Shown: positions 25,031-33,490, counted from the stretch's first letter. The stretch is DNA of 35,039 nucleotides from Thermoplasmata archaeon (GCA_027306505.1 DAHUZP010000060.1:1-35039), one strand, 5' to 3'. Made by a program: numbers and translations. Notes: a model not told the origin generated them from the letters alone.

Positions 25031-26576
25031 AACCGTCACGGGAGGAGCCTCTGGCCGCGCCGGGCCCTCCGTCAGGGAGTTTCGAGACGACGCTCTGCCA
25101 GGCCTCCCGGAGGACCTCGCGTTCCCGCGCGGGCAGCCGAGGGCGACAGAGGCCCTCCGGTCCCCGGAGCCGCGCCGGGGGGGGGAAGGACGCACCGCGC
25201 CCCACCAACCCCACCGAGATGCCCGCCGCGAGCGCGGCTCCGCGGGCCGTGGCCTCAGGGACCGTGCTGCGGTGCAGGCTCACCCCGGAGAGATCAGCGA
25301 TGGACCGGAGGAGAGGGCCGGACCTGGAGAGCCCGCCGTCGACCCAGAGGCGTGTCGGGAGACCTCCACGCGCCCGGGCGTGGGCCTCCACGATGTCGGC
25401 CACACGGTGGCCCACCCCGTCGAGGGCGGCGAGCGCCAGGTCCGCTCGGCGCGTCGCACGAGAGGCTCCGAGCAGGGCAGCTCGCGCCAGCGGTCGCCAG
25501 TGCGGAGCGAAGAGCCCCGAGAGGGCGGGCACGAAGAGGACCCCGCTCCCCCGCGAGCCCTTCGCCGCTTCCCGGCCGATCGCCTGGGGGCTCGAGAAGA
25601 TCCCCAGCCCGTGGGGACCGAGCCACTCCAAGAACGCCCCAACCGTGCCGACACCTCCCTCCAGGCCAAAGGCCCTCCTCCGATCGGCGTCCTCCCACAG
25701 AACGGTGCGGATGAGGCCTTGAGGCCGACCGGTCCCTTCCGGCGCGCCCTCGGCGAGGAAGAAGCCCCCCGTCCCCAGCGTCAGCTTGGCGGCGCCTTCC
25801 CGGAACCCGGCCACGCCCAGCAGCCCTGCCTGCTGGTCGCCCAGGTCCGAGGCGAGAGGGACGCCCTCGACCCCCAGGACCTCCTTCGGCAGCTCCCCGT
25901 AGACCGCTCCGAACGACGGCCGGAGGGCGGCAAGCGTCCCGGCGGCGATATGGAAGTGGTCCAGCAGCGCGGGCGACCACGCTCCGCTCGACAGGTCGTA
26001 GAGCAGCGTTCGGGAGGCGTTGGTCGCGTCGGTGAGCCAGGGAGCGGACCGACGCGCGCCCCCGAGCAGGCGGTAGATGATCCAACTGTCCAGCGTCCCG
26101 AAGAGCAGACGCTCGCGCTGCGCCGCCTCCCGAACCGCCCGAACGTTCCGGAGCATCCAGAGCATCTTGGGCGCGGTCGGATAGGTGGTGAGCGGCAGGC
26201 CGCCTTGGTCCCAGCAGCGATCGCCCCAGCCCTCATGGGAGAGCTCGGAAGCGAGCGACGCGGTACGTCCGTCCTGCCAGAGGATCACCGGAGCGAGCGC
26301 GCGACCGGTCCCAGCGTCGATCGCGACCAGGCTCTCCCTCTGGTTGGTGAGCCCGACCGCCGCGGGCGGGGTCCGTCTGGGCACCACCCCACGAAGCGTC
26401 CGGAGGGAGAGCCGAAAGATCTCCTCCGCGTCCTGCTCGACCCAGCCCGGAGTCGGGGTTCGGGTGCGCTGGCGAGCGGAGGATTGCCGCAATGGGCGTC
26501 CGGAGAGATTGAAGAGGGTGCTCCGTACGGAGGTGGTCCCCACGTCAAGTCCGACCAGGACCCCGCCACGAGCCAT
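25029..26576 (-). CDS. FGGY-family carbohydrate kinase, glycerol-kinase-like
   Basis: The 515-residue protein has GLDVGTTSVRSTLF (9-22, ATP phosphate loop), LTNQRES (76-82), ILWQDGRT (98-105), LFGTLDSWIIYRL (158-170), TDATNASRTLLYDL (182-195), GDQQAG (246-251) with Asp247 in the place of the glycerol kinase catalytic base, and LGTGGFFL (267-274). These match glycerol kinase more closely than xylulokinase or gluconokinase. It would phosphorylate glycerol, or a related polyol, with ATP, feeding archaeal lipid backbone metabolism or catabolism. No glycerol-3-phosphate dehydrogenase or uptake gene lies beside it. The length is normal and the ATG is clear. No good TATA box is visible in the 67-bp gap to AlaX, so the two could be co-transcribed. 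Confidence 0.9.
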   Translation of the reverse strand: MARGGVLVGLDVGTTSVRSTLFNLSGRPLRQSSARQRTRTPTPGWVEQDAEEIFRLSLRTLRGVVPRRTPPAAVGLTNQRESLVAIDAGTGRALAPVILWQDGRTASLASELSHEGWGDRCWDQGGLPLTTYPTAPKMLWMLRNVRAVREAAQRERLLFGTLDSWIIYRLLGGARRSAPWLTDATNASRTLLYDLSSGAWSPALLDHFHIAAGTLAALRPSFGAVYGELPKEVLGVEGVPLASDLGDQQAGLLGVAGFREGAAKLTLGTGGFFLAEGAPEGTGRPQGLIRTVLWEDADRRRAFGLEGGVGTVGAFLEWLGPHGLGIFSSPQAIGREAAKGSRGSGVLFVPALSGLFAPHWRPLARAALLGASRATRRADLALAALDGVGHRVADIVEAHARARGGLPTRLWVDGGLSRSGPLLRSIADLSGVSLHRSTVPEATARGAALAAGISVGLVGRGASFPPPARLRGPEGLCRPRLPAREREVLREAWQSVVSKLPDGGPGAARGSSRDG

Positions 26577-26643
26577 GGCCCCCCCAGGTCGTGGGGTCCT
26601 TGAAGGGTGGGCGGGAAGCTTGGGCGGCCCGCGAGGTCCTGTG

Positions 26644-27375
26644 TCAGGCCTTGCCCGACGGGACCACCGGCTCCAAGGTCACGTAGAAACGCTTGTTCTT
26701 GGTGCCCTTGTTCTCGAACTTCGAGAGGGAGATCGTGCCGACCTCCCGCGTGGACCCCACGTGGGTGCCGCCATCGGCCTGGACGTCGAACCCCTGGATG
26801 TCGATGAGACGGATCTCCTGGACGTCGGGGACCAGCTTCTGCGCCACGCGGACGAGCGATGGGTCCTTCATGGCCTCCGACCGAGGAAGGAAACGGACCG
26901 CGATGGGGAGGTCACGGGCAACGACCCGGTTCGCTTCCTCCAGCACCTCCGCGACGACCTGCTTGTCGAAGGCAGGGAGCGCGAGGTCCATGCGGGCCCG
27001 GTCGTCGTAGATCTGCCCGCCGGTGATACCGCTGCCGAACCGATGGAAGACGGCGCCGCTCAGGATGTGCAGGCAGGTGTGATAGCGCATGTGGGCGTAC
27101 CGCAGGGCCCAGTCGATCGTGCCGTGCACCGCGCTCCCGACCGGAGGCGGGTCCCCTGCCAGCGTGTGCACGATGGCGTGCTCCCGTTTCTCGACCTGAG
27201 CGACGTGATAGACGCCCCCGTCGGGGGAGCGGAGCTCGCCCGCGTCGCAGGGCTGACCCCCTCCCGTCGGGTAGAAAGCGGTCGAGGCGAGCTCGACCTC
27301 CCCGGGCCGTGCGGCCGTTACGGTGGAATCGAACTCCCGCAGGTAGGCGTCGCGCAGGTAGAGCCCCTGGTCCAT
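26644..27375 (-). CDS. alaX: AlaX-type alanyl-tRNA editing protein
   Basis: The 243-residue protein has the AlaX-M layout: an N-terminal part with TAFYPTGGGQPCDAG (32-46), then the editing domain with the zinc motif HTCLH (His99, His103), GGQIYDDRARMDL and DGGTHVGSTREVG (201-213). It would remove Ser or Gly from mischarged tRNA-Ala. In the last motif the Cys of the usual CGGTH form is Asp201, so zinc may have His99, His103, His205 and Asp201 or a water as ligands. Some AlaX proteins may share this change. The gene is divergent from a metallo-beta-lactamase-fold gene and 67 bp upstream of the FGGY kinase. Confidence 0.92.
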   Translation of the reverse strand: MDQGLYLRDAYLREFDSTVTAARPGEVELASTAFYPTGGGQPCDAGELRSPDGGVYHVAQVEKREHAIVHTLAGDPPPVGSAVHGTIDWALRYAHMRYHTCLHILSGAVFHRFGSGITGGQIYDDRARMDLALPAFDKQVVAEVLEEANRVVARDLPIAVRFLPRSEAMKDPSLVRVAQKLVPDVQEIRLIDIQGFDVQADGGTHVGSTREVGTISLSKFENKGTKNKRFYVTLEPVVPSGKA

Positions 27376-27467
27376 CGGGCGGGCCAGGGGGGCGAGCCTG
27401 CATAGAGGTGACGGAGGCGGGAGAGGGCCCGCGGAGGGTTCAAGAGGCCGCGTTCCTCCTCGCCCCG

Positions 27468-28181
27468 ATGACCGAGATCCTCCCCGGCGTTCACTTGATC
27501 GACGGCGTCAACCCGAGCCCGGACTTCACGACGAACATCCTGTTGCTCAAGGATGCGAAGGGGAGCAGCTGGACGCTGCTCGACACGGGACTTCCCCGGG
27601 GCAAGTCCCCCGTGGACACCGCGAAGGCCATCGAGCAGTACGGGGAGAAGCACGGCATCCCCCTCTCGTCGGTGAAGCACATCCTGATCACCCACCTTCA
27701 CGCCGACCACACCGGGAACCTCAAGGCCCTCGTGGAGCGGACCAAGGCGAAGACCTACACCCACTGGATCGAGGCCTGCTACATCGCCCAGGACCCTCCG
27801 TACAAGGGCCCGGGCATGCCGCCGCCGGACCGCGTGGACATCACCGAGAAGCTCCGGGACGGCGACAAGCTCGACCACGTCTTCGAGGGCATCGTCGCGC
27901 TCGCCACCCCGGGGCACACCCCGGGCCACACCACCTACTACTGCCCCAGCCGCAAGATCCTCTTCGCGGGGGACTCGGTCTTCGGCAACAACGGCGGGAT
28001 GGTGGTCAGCGCGAAGGAGTACACGTTCTCCCAGTCGCTCGCGGTGATCTCGCTCCGTCGGCTCGCGACCCTGGACGTGGAGAGCGTGATCATGTACCAC
28101 GGCTCCCCCATCCTCAAGGGCGGCGGGGCGAGGCTCAAGGCCGCCGCCAAGGAAGGCTACGGGGCGGACCCCGAGAACTGA
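27468..28181 (+). CDS. Metallo-beta-lactamase-fold hydrolase
   Basis: Starting at the ATG at 27468, where similarity to the fold begins with ILPGVHLIDG, the protein has 237 residues. Metal ligands are visible: THLHADH (His76, His78, Asp80, His81), a His in ATPGHTPGH (150 or 154), Asp169 in FAGDS and His211 in MYHGSP. This is the glyoxalase II-like or general MBL hydrolase class with a two-metal site; the substrate is unknown. An upstream extension to 27309 would overlap the AlaX gene and is unlikely. Only a weak AT-rich spot lies at 27438-27446, about 26 bases upstream, and no ribosome-binding site is seen, so it could be leaderless. It is convergent with the ThDP-enzyme gene. Confidence 0.9.
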   Translation: MTEILPGVHLIDGVNPSPDFTTNILLLKDAKGSSWTLLDTGLPRGKSPVDTAKAIEQYGEKHGIPLSSVKHILITHLHADHTGNLKALVERTKAKTYTHWIEACYIAQDPPYKGPGMPPPDRVDITEKLRDGDKLDHVFEGIVALATPGHTPGHTTYYCPSRKILFAGDSVFGNNGGMVVSAKEYTFSQSLAVISLRRLATLDVESVIMYHGSPILKGGGARLKAAAKEGYGADPEN

Positions 28182-28217
28182 GCTTCGCGCCCAGGTCCCC
28201 GAGGGGACCCGACCCGC

Positions 28218-29798
28218 CTACGAGAAGAGGTCGGGGACCCTCGCGTCGATCTCCACGTTGAGCAGGGCGGGGCCTCTCGCGTCGCGCAGCTCCTCCAGGG
28301 CGCCCTCGAGCTCCCCAGCGCCCGAGGTGCTCCGGGCCCTGAGCCCCAGCGCGGTCGCGAGCCCGACCACATCGAGGTCCGGGATCTTCATGGACTCGGA
28401 GTCGGTGAGCGGCGGGTGGTAGGCCTTCGAGTAGCTTCGCAAGATCGCGTAGCCGTGGTTGTTGAGCACGACGACCTTCACAGGGATCCCGTAGCGCCGC
28501 AGGGTCCAGAGCGCCTGCGGGGCGTACATGAGCGCCCCGTCCCCGATGACGACCAGGGTCTTCTCCCGCCGTAGACCGATGCCGAGGGAGGCGGCGAGGG
28601 ACCAACCGAGCTGGCCGCTGCGGGAGGCGAAGTAGCTGTCCTTGCCGTGGTAGAACCCCGTCGCCTTGAGGTTCGGGGTGTTCGAGACCGACTCGTCGAC
28701 GATCGTGTGCTCCGGGAAGACCTTGCGGACGATCTCGAGGACGAACTCGCCGCCCATGGTCCCTCGGGCCCGCGCGATCTTGTTCGCACGGGAGAAGTCC
28801 CGGGGGTGGCGGTAGGCCCGGCCCCGGTCCTTCACGGAAGAGGCGAGATGGTCCAGCAGGGCCCTCGGATCCCCCAGTGCGGACTGGGAAGCTAGCTTGG
28901 TGGCGATGGAAGCATCGCTTCCCACGTACAGCACGGTCTTCCCCGCGAGCACCTGCGCCGGGAAGTAGGGGTAGAGGATCAGGTCCGCTCCCGCCAGGAG
29001 CACCGTGTCGTAGGGGGTCAGCATCTGGTTGATGATGACGCTCGCCGGCAGCAGGTCCCCGGCGAAGCTGCCGAGACCGGCCGGGATGGGGGCACGAGAG
29101 GCGAGCGGCTCGGCAAAGACCGGGGCCCCCAGCTTGCGGGAGAGCTCGACGAGCGGATCGAACGCATCGAAGGCGTCCACCTCGTAGCCCGAGACGATCG
29201 CGGGACGGGCGGCGCGGTCCAGGGCCTGACGTACCGCCTCCAGCGCCGGGCCTACCTGGGAGGGGCCAGGAGATACGGAGGGTTCCGGAGGGGCGATCGC
29301 GGGGCCGGCCCACGGTTCCTCCACCAGGTTCATCGGCAGGCTCACCAGGACCGGACCCCACGGAGGGGTCGCCGCTACGTTCCAGGCCTTCCGAAGCATG
29401 GGCTCCACATCGGAGACCCGGGAGACCTCCACGGCCCACTTGGCCCGCCCGCCCACCCAGTCCGCGAACGGACCGTAGAGGAGCGGGTTCTGATCGAACT
29501 GGCGCTGGTCCTGCTGACCCACGGTCACCACGACCGGTGACCGGTTCCGGAACGCGCTGTCGAGGTAACCCATCGCGTTCCCGAGCCCTGGGGCCGAGTG
29601 GAGGTTCACGACCGAAGGACGGCGGTCGACCTGGGCGAGACCGTCCGCCGCCCCGAGGGCGATGCCGTCCTGGAGGGTCAAGAGGTAGCGCTGAGGCAGG
29701 TCTTCGAGGAACGGGAGCTCCGTCGTTCCGGGGTTCCCGAACATCTCCCGGGCTCCCCAGGCATAGAGCGCCTCGGAGATAGCCCGGGATACCCTCAC
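28218..29798 (-). CDS. ThDP-dependent 2-oxoacid decarboxylase-like enzyme (benzoylformate decarboxylase family)
   Basis: The 526-residue protein has the three ThDP-enzyme domains. Its N-terminus closely follows benzoylformate decarboxylase: FGNPGTTELPFLEDLP (20-35), LQDGIALGAADGLAQ (42-56), VNLHSAPGLGNAMG (64-77). The ThDP-binding motif starts GDGALMYAPQALW and ends VVVLNNHGYAILRSY. His67 matches the active-site His70 of the P. putida enzyme, but the cofactor-activating Glu is Asp44, Ser26 is Thr, and the His281 region reads YPYFPAQ with no His. It may still decarboxylate or ligate 2-oxoacids with other specificity. The GTG start overlaps the stop of the upstream dehydrogenase by four bases (GTGA) with GAGGTGA four bases before it, so translation is coupled. 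Confidence 0.9.
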   Translation of the reverse strand: MRVSRAISEALYAWGAREMFGNPGTTELPFLEDLPQRYLLTLQDGIALGAADGLAQVDRRPSVVNLHSAPGLGNAMGYLDSAFRNRSPVVVTVGQQDQRQFDQNPLLYGPFADWVGGRAKWAVEVSRVSDVEPMLRKAWNVAATPPWGPVLVSLPMNLVEEPWAGPAIAPPEPSVSPGPSQVGPALEAVRQALDRAARPAIVSGYEVDAFDAFDPLVELSRKLGAPVFAEPLASRAPIPAGLGSFAGDLLPASVIINQMLTPYDTVLLAGADLILYPYFPAQVLAGKTVLYVGSDASIATKLASQSALGDPRALLDHLASSVKDRGRAYRHPRDFSRANKIARARGTMGGEFVLEIVRKVFPEHTIVDESVSNTPNLKATGFYHGKDSYFASRSGQLGWSLAASLGIGLRREKTLVVIGDGALMYAPQALWTLRRYGIPVKVVVLNNHGYAILRSYSKAYHPPLTDSESMKIPDLDVVGLATALGLRARSTSGAGELEGALEELRDARGPALLNVEIDARVPDLFS

Positions 29799-30739
29799 GC
29801 TTTCACCTCGTAGAGCGGGTCCTTCCCCGAGGCGAAGCGCAGCACGTTCCGCAGGGCCTCCGTCAGGAGCCGGTCCTGCGCCTCGATCGTGACGCCCGCG
29901 CTGTGGGGGGTGAAGACCGTCGCGGGGAACTTGAACAGCTCGTCGGAGAAGTCCGGCGGCTCCTGGGGATAGACGTCGAGCGCGACGCGCAGCCGGCCCT
30001 TGCGGACCTCCGCCTTGAGCGCTTCCTGGTCGACCAGCTCCGAACGGGAGGTGTTCACCAGGATGGCATCGTCCTTCATCGCCTGGAGCTCCTTCGCTCC
30101 CAGGACCCCCCGGGTCTCCTCTGTCAGGGGGAGGTGGAGGGAGATGACGTCGGAGGCTGCGACCAGCTCGGGCAGTTCGACGAAGGTCAGTCCCAGCGCG
30201 CGCTCCTCGTCCTCCTTGGGACGGAACTTGTCATAGTAGATCGCAGAGACCTCGAAGGGGATGAGCCTCTTCGCGAGCTCCTTGCCGATCCGCCCCATGC
30301 CGACGATCCCGACGACCTTCCCGGCGAGATCGTGGCCCGCGGTCAAGGGGGGCCAGAAGGACTCCCGCATGCCCTTGTCGATGGACGTCAGATCACGGAG
30401 CAGCGCGAGAACGACCATCACCACGTGCTCGGCGACGCTCTTCGCGTTGGCCCCCTGTACGTTGGAGACGCGGATCCCCTTCCTCCGGCAGAGCTCGAGG
30501 GGGACGTTGTTGTAACCGGTCCCGGCGACCTGCAGGAAGCGGAGCTTGGGGAACCGCTCGAGGTCCTTCGGCTCGACCGGCGTGAAGGGGGTCAGGGCGA
30601 GGACCTCCACCTCGGAGGGGGAGCCCGGGCCCTCATCCAGGAGGTCGCTCACGACCTGTACGCCGGGCACGACGGCCAGGAGCCGGCTCTTCACCATGTC
30701 GACGTCGATGAACGAGGGAACGACCGCGCGGACCTTCAT
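29795..30739 (-). CDS. D-2-hydroxyacid dehydrogenase (NAD-dependent)
   Basis: The 314-residue protein has the family marks in order: VAGTGYNNVPLE (71-82), NAKSVAEHVVM (98-108), the nucleotide-binding GIVGMGRIGKELAKRL (144-159) followed by an acidic Asp170 that favours NAD over NADP, catalytic Arg232 in NTSRSELVD, Glu260 in DVYPQEPP and His279 in FTPHSAG. Phosphoglycerate, glyoxylate and other hydroxyacid dehydrogenases share these; there is no ACT domain, so a SerA role is not indicated. Coupling to a 2-oxoacid decarboxylase-like gene suggests the two act in sequence on one 2-hydroxy/2-oxo acid. A weak box TTCTTA sits about 27 bases before the ATG. Confidence 0.92.
   Translation of the reverse strand: MKVRAVVPSFIDVDMVKSRLLAVVPGVQVVSDLLDEGPGSPSEVEVLALTPFTPVEPKDLERFPKLRFLQVAGTGYNNVPLELCRRKGIRVSNVQGANAKSVAEHVVMVVLALLRDLTSIDKGMRESFWPPLTAGHDLAGKVVGIVGMGRIGKELAKRLIPFEVSAIYYDKFRPKEDEERALGLTFVELPELVAASDVISLHLPLTEETRGVLGAKELQAMKDDAILVNTSRSELVDQEALKAEVRKGRLRVALDVYPQEPPDFSDELFKFPATVFTPHSAGVTIEAQDRLLTEALRNVLRFASGKDPLYEVKA
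29803..29809 (-). promoter_or_regulatory. Ribosome-binding site for the coupled ThDP-enzyme gene
   Basis: GAGGTGA on the minus strand, complementary to the usual archaeal 16S 3' end, lies four bases before the GTG at 29798 inside the last codons of the dehydrogenase gene. It confirms the GTG start and the coupling. Confidence 0.75.
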
Positions 30740-30790
30740 CGAAGGGACGAAAGCCCTCCCCCGTAAGAAGGTGGGCCCGCAACGCGATCG

Positions 30791-31078
30791 CTAACCCGAG
30801 GGACCACCGGTGCGGGAGGGAGAACGAAGAACGGCGAACACAAAGAGGGCTAGGACCACGATCAGGAAGGCCACCATCGTGGCCCCCAGGGTCCACATGT
30901 CCCCGCCTCCCGGAAGAGGGCTCGATCCTATCCCCCAACCGCCCATGCCGCCCCGACCGCCGGCGATCGCCCAGAGGGCGGTGCCCGCCACGAGGACGAC
31001 CAAGAGGGTGGCGATCAGAACACCCCAGAGGCTGCGCACGACGTAGGTGTCCGGTGCGGTCGAGGCAACTGCCCCCAT
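30791..31078 (-). CDS. Small two-helix membrane protein
   Basis: With the ATG at 31078 the protein has 95 residues: helix 1 at about 17-39 (LWGVLIATLLVVLVAGTAL), a Gly-rich loop (GGRGGMGGWGIG), helix 2 at about 61-84 (MVAFLIVVLALFVFAVL) and a short basic tail. An upstream GTG at 31153 would add 25 hydrophilic residues and is less likely because an AT-rich box CCATTTCTCC lies at about 31115-31124. No family is recognised. It is 128 bp downstream of the copper ATPase gene on the same strand and may belong to that locus; a copper-related role is only a guess from position. Confidence 0.68.
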   Translation of the reverse strand: MGAVASTAPDTYVVRSLWGVLIATLLVVLVAGTALWAIAGGRGGMGGWGIGSSPLPGGGDMWTLGATMVAFLIVVLALFVFAVLRSPSRTGGPSG

Positions 31079-31206
31079 CTGCTCGTCCCGTTCCTGCCCA
31101 TCCCTTGGCGAGGAGAAATGGGCGTGGTCAAGCGCCCTCCACGGAGCGCTCACGCGTGGAAGGGGCAGGCGCGTCCGGAGCGCGCGCCAGGGCCGAGGCC
31201 TTAGCC

Positions 31207-33279
31207 CTAGTGGTCCAGGGAGACGTACCTGAGCGACAGGGAGTTCAACACGACGGTGGTCGAGGAGAGCCCCATCGCGAGCGCACCGGTGATCGGCAGC
31301 CAGTTGTAGATCCCGAGGCCGAAGAAGGGCACCAGTGCCCCGGCGGCCACCGGCAGGAGCACGGAGTTGTAGCCCAGGGCCCAGGTGAGGTTCCCTCGGA
31401 CCTTCTGGACCGTCCTTCGCCCTGCCCGCAGCGCCATCGCGACCCCTCGGAAGTCCGAGCGCACCAGGATCACGCCCCCGGTCTCCTTCGCGAGATCGGT
31501 CCCCGCCCCGATCGCAATGCCCAGGTCCGCCGCGGCGAGCGCCGGGGCGTCGTTGATCCCATCCCCGACAAAGCCCACCGAGCGGCCCTCCGCTTGGAAC
31601 TGGCGGATGAGGGCGAGCTTGCCCTCCGGTCGGACCCCTGCATGGACCTCCTCGATCCCCACCTCTTGGGCGACCCGACGGGCGGCCGCCTCGTGGTCGC
31701 CCGTCACCATCACGACGGCGATCCCGTCCGCCCGGAGGGTGCGGATCGCGTCCTTCACCCCGGGCGCCACGACGTCCGAGAACCCGAGCAACCCCAACGG
31801 GCGCCCATCCTCTACGACCAGGGACCAGCTCTTCCCCGCTCGCTCGAGCCGGTGCGCCTCTTCGGACAAACTACCCAGGTCGATGCCCTCCTCGCGGGCC
31901 AACGAACCCCGGAGGATGGCCACCCGGTGCCCTTCCTCCTGTCCCTGGATGCCGCGGCCCGCCTCGGCGCTGACCTCGCTCACACGGGCCGGTTCGGCCC
32001 GCTCCCGATCGGCCCTCTCGCGCACCGCCTGGGCGAAGGGATGCTCCGAACCCCCTTCGAGTCCCGCGGCCAAAGAGAGGAGGCGCGCGCTCGTGGTTCC
32101 CCGCATCGGGAGAACGTCGGTCAGGGAGGGCTCCCCCTTCGTGAGGGTCCCGGTCTTGTCAGAGAGCAGAAGGTCGACGCGGCTCGCTCGTTCGATGGAG
32201 TCCCTGCCCTTGAACAGGACGCCTTCCTCGGCCGCCCGACCGGTGCCCACGACGATCGCCGCAGGGGTCGCGATGCCGAACGCGCAAGGACAGGCCGTGA
32301 TCGCGATGGAGACGAAGATGAGCAAGGAAACGGTGAACCCCACGCCCACCAGGAACCAGAGCACGGAAGCGACGAACGCTAGCGTGAGCACGGCAGGGAC
32401 GAAGAGCGAGGCGATCCGGTCCGCGAGTTGCTGCAAAGGCACACGGCTCGTCTCGGCCTCGGTCACCATCTGCCCGATCTGAGCGAGCAGGGTGTCCTCC
32501 CCCACCTTCGAAGCTTCCACGAGCAGGACGCCCTCCCCGTTCAGCCCTCCCGCGATCACCGCGTCACCGGGCCGCTTCTCGACCGGCAGGCTCTCGCCGG
32601 TCAGCACCGACTCGTTCACCGCCGAGCGCCCCTCCAAGACCACACCATCGGTGGGGAACCGCGCTCCCGGGCGGACCCGGAGACGGTCCTTCGGTTGGAC
32701 CTCAGAGACCGGGACCTCGACCTCCTTCCCGTCCCGAAGTAGCAGGGCGGTCGTGGGCAGGAGCTCCTTGAGCTTCCTCAGGGACCCTCGAGCTCGCTCG
32801 CGGGTGAGATGCTCCAGGTAGTTGCCGGTGAGGATGAGGGTCACGATGAGCGAGGAGGCATCGAAGAAGTAGGCCGCCGGGAGACGCCCAGGGAACAGCA
32901 CCGCGACCGTGCTGTAGACGAAGGCGACGGTGGTGCCCACCGCGATGAGCACGTCCATGTTCCAGACGCGGTTGCGGAGCGCGTCGTAGGTCCCCCGGTA
33001 GAACTGCAGTCCGGGATAGAACTGGACGACCGCCGCGAGGCCCAGTGCCGCCCACGGCCAACCGTTGAAGTGGACGAGGTACGTGAGAGCGAAGATGACC
33101 GCGGAGAGGCCCCAGCCTACCGCGAGCGCCCGGCGAAGCCGCCCGAGCTGCTTCTGGGGGGCGGCGAACTCCTCGAGGCACGAGGTCGCGCAGAAGTAGT
33201 AGGTCCGGTTGTCCCGAAGCAGCCGTAGATCTGCGGTACGTTCATCGACGTACATCCCGCAGACGGGATCCGTGGCCAT
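31207..33279 (-). CDS. copA: Copper-transporting P-type ATPase (P1B-1) with an N-terminal YHS domain
   Basis: The 690-residue protein starts with a YHS metal-binding domain (DPVCGMYV near 4-11; YYFCATSCLEEF near 27-38) in place of the usual HMA domain. Eight transmembrane helices follow with the actuator motif TGES, the membrane metal site CPC (near 330), phosphorylation site DKTGT (near 373), nucleotide-binding SEHPFA and hinge GDGINDAPAL (near 571). The last helices have N-x6-YN-x4-P (NLTWALGYNSVLLP) and MxxSS...NSLxLR, the signature of Cu(I) P1B-1 pumps. It should export cytoplasmic Cu(I). It lies 27 bp after a 47-residue YHS protein gene, both behind the promoter shared with the CGNR gene, so copper control at that promoter is likely. 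Confidence 0.95.
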   Translation of the reverse strand: MATDPVCGMYVDERTADLRLLRDNRTYYFCATSCLEEFAAPQKQLGRLRRALAVGWGLSAVIFALTYLVHFNGWPWAALGLAAVVQFYPGLQFYRGTYDALRNRVWNMDVLIAVGTTVAFVYSTVAVLFPGRLPAAYFFDASSLIVTLILTGNYLEHLTRERARGSLRKLKELLPTTALLLRDGKEVEVPVSEVQPKDRLRVRPGARFPTDGVVLEGRSAVNESVLTGESLPVEKRPGDAVIAGGLNGEGVLLVEASKVGEDTLLAQIGQMVTEAETSRVPLQQLADRIASLFVPAVLTLAFVASVLWFLVGVGFTVSLLIFVSIAITACPCAFGIATPAAIVVGTGRAAEEGVLFKGRDSIERASRVDLLLSDKTGTLTKGEPSLTDVLPMRGTTSARLLSLAAGLEGGSEHPFAQAVRERADRERAEPARVSEVSAEAGRGIQGQEEGHRVAILRGSLAREEGIDLGSLSEEAHRLERAGKSWSLVVEDGRPLGLLGFSDVVAPGVKDAIRTLRADGIAVVMVTGDHEAAARRVAQEVGIEEVHAGVRPEGKLALIRQFQAEGRSVGFVGDGINDAPALAAADLGIAIGAGTDLAKETGGVILVRSDFRGVAMALRAGRRTVQKVRGNLTWALGYNSVLLPVAAGALVPFFGLGIYNWLPITGALAMGLSSTTVVLNSLSLRYVSLDH

Positions 33280-33306
33280 CGTCCGTCGACCCCGTGCGGG
33301 CTCGCC

Positions 33307-33450
33307 TCACTTGGGCTTCCGCTTCGCTTCGTAGGCCTTCTGGCAATTGGGGTGACAGAAGTAGACCATTTGGCCGTTGTACTCCCCTTTCGCCGGCGCC
33401 TTCTCGGTGTCCACCATCATGCCGCAGATCGGGTCCTTCACCTTCGCCAT
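33307..33450 (-). CDS. Small YHS-domain protein
   Basis: Translation from the ATG at 33450 gives 47 residues with DPICGMMVDTEKAP, then GQMVYFCHPNCQKAYEAK and a basic end. The Cys of CGM and the FCHPNC pair form the YHS metal-binding pattern also found at the N-terminus of the ATPase encoded 27 bp downstream. It may carry Cu(I) to the pump, as a chaperone would. The predicted leader is about 12 bases from the TATA box at 33482-33490. This gene is short enough to be missed by length-filtered gene calls. Confidence 0.88.
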   Translation of the reverse strand: MAKVKDPICGMMVDTEKAPAKGEYNGQMVYFCHPNCQKAYEAKRKPK

Positions 33451-33464
33451 CGTAATGGCCTCGA

Positions 33465-33476
33465 GCGATTCATCGC
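33465..33476. promoter_or_regulatory. Candidate operator: palindrome between YHS/copper ATPase and CGNR genes
   Basis: GCGATTCATCGC is a perfect 5+2+5 inverted repeat that lies between the TATA box and the start codon of the YHS gene, near its predicted transcription start. A wider inverted repeat, TAATG (33453-33457) and CATTA (33476-33480), encloses it. Binding here would block the copper operon. The CGNR protein encoded divergently is the natural candidate binder; this is inference. Confidence 0.45.
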
Positions 33477-33481
33477 ATTAG

Positions 33482-33490
33482 TCTATTTAT
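33482..33490. promoter_or_regulatory. TATA box(es) of the divergent YHS/copper ATPase and CGNR genes
   Basis: The minus strand reads ATAAATAG, centred about 37 bases before the YHS ATG at 33450 (leader about 12 bases). The plus strand reads CTATTTAT, about 45 bases before the CGNR ATG at 33532 (leader about 20). It is the only AT-rich segment in the gap, so one region seems to serve both directions. Confidence 0.6.

Noticed and set aside
24756..26603. 615-codon open frame on plus opposite the FGGY kinase gene
   Set aside because: Arg/Glu/Pro-rich with no motif; the minus strand has all glycerol kinase motifs in order.
31054..32382. 442-codon open frame on plus opposite the copper ATPase gene
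   Set aside because: No motif; the P-type ATPase on minus is complete.
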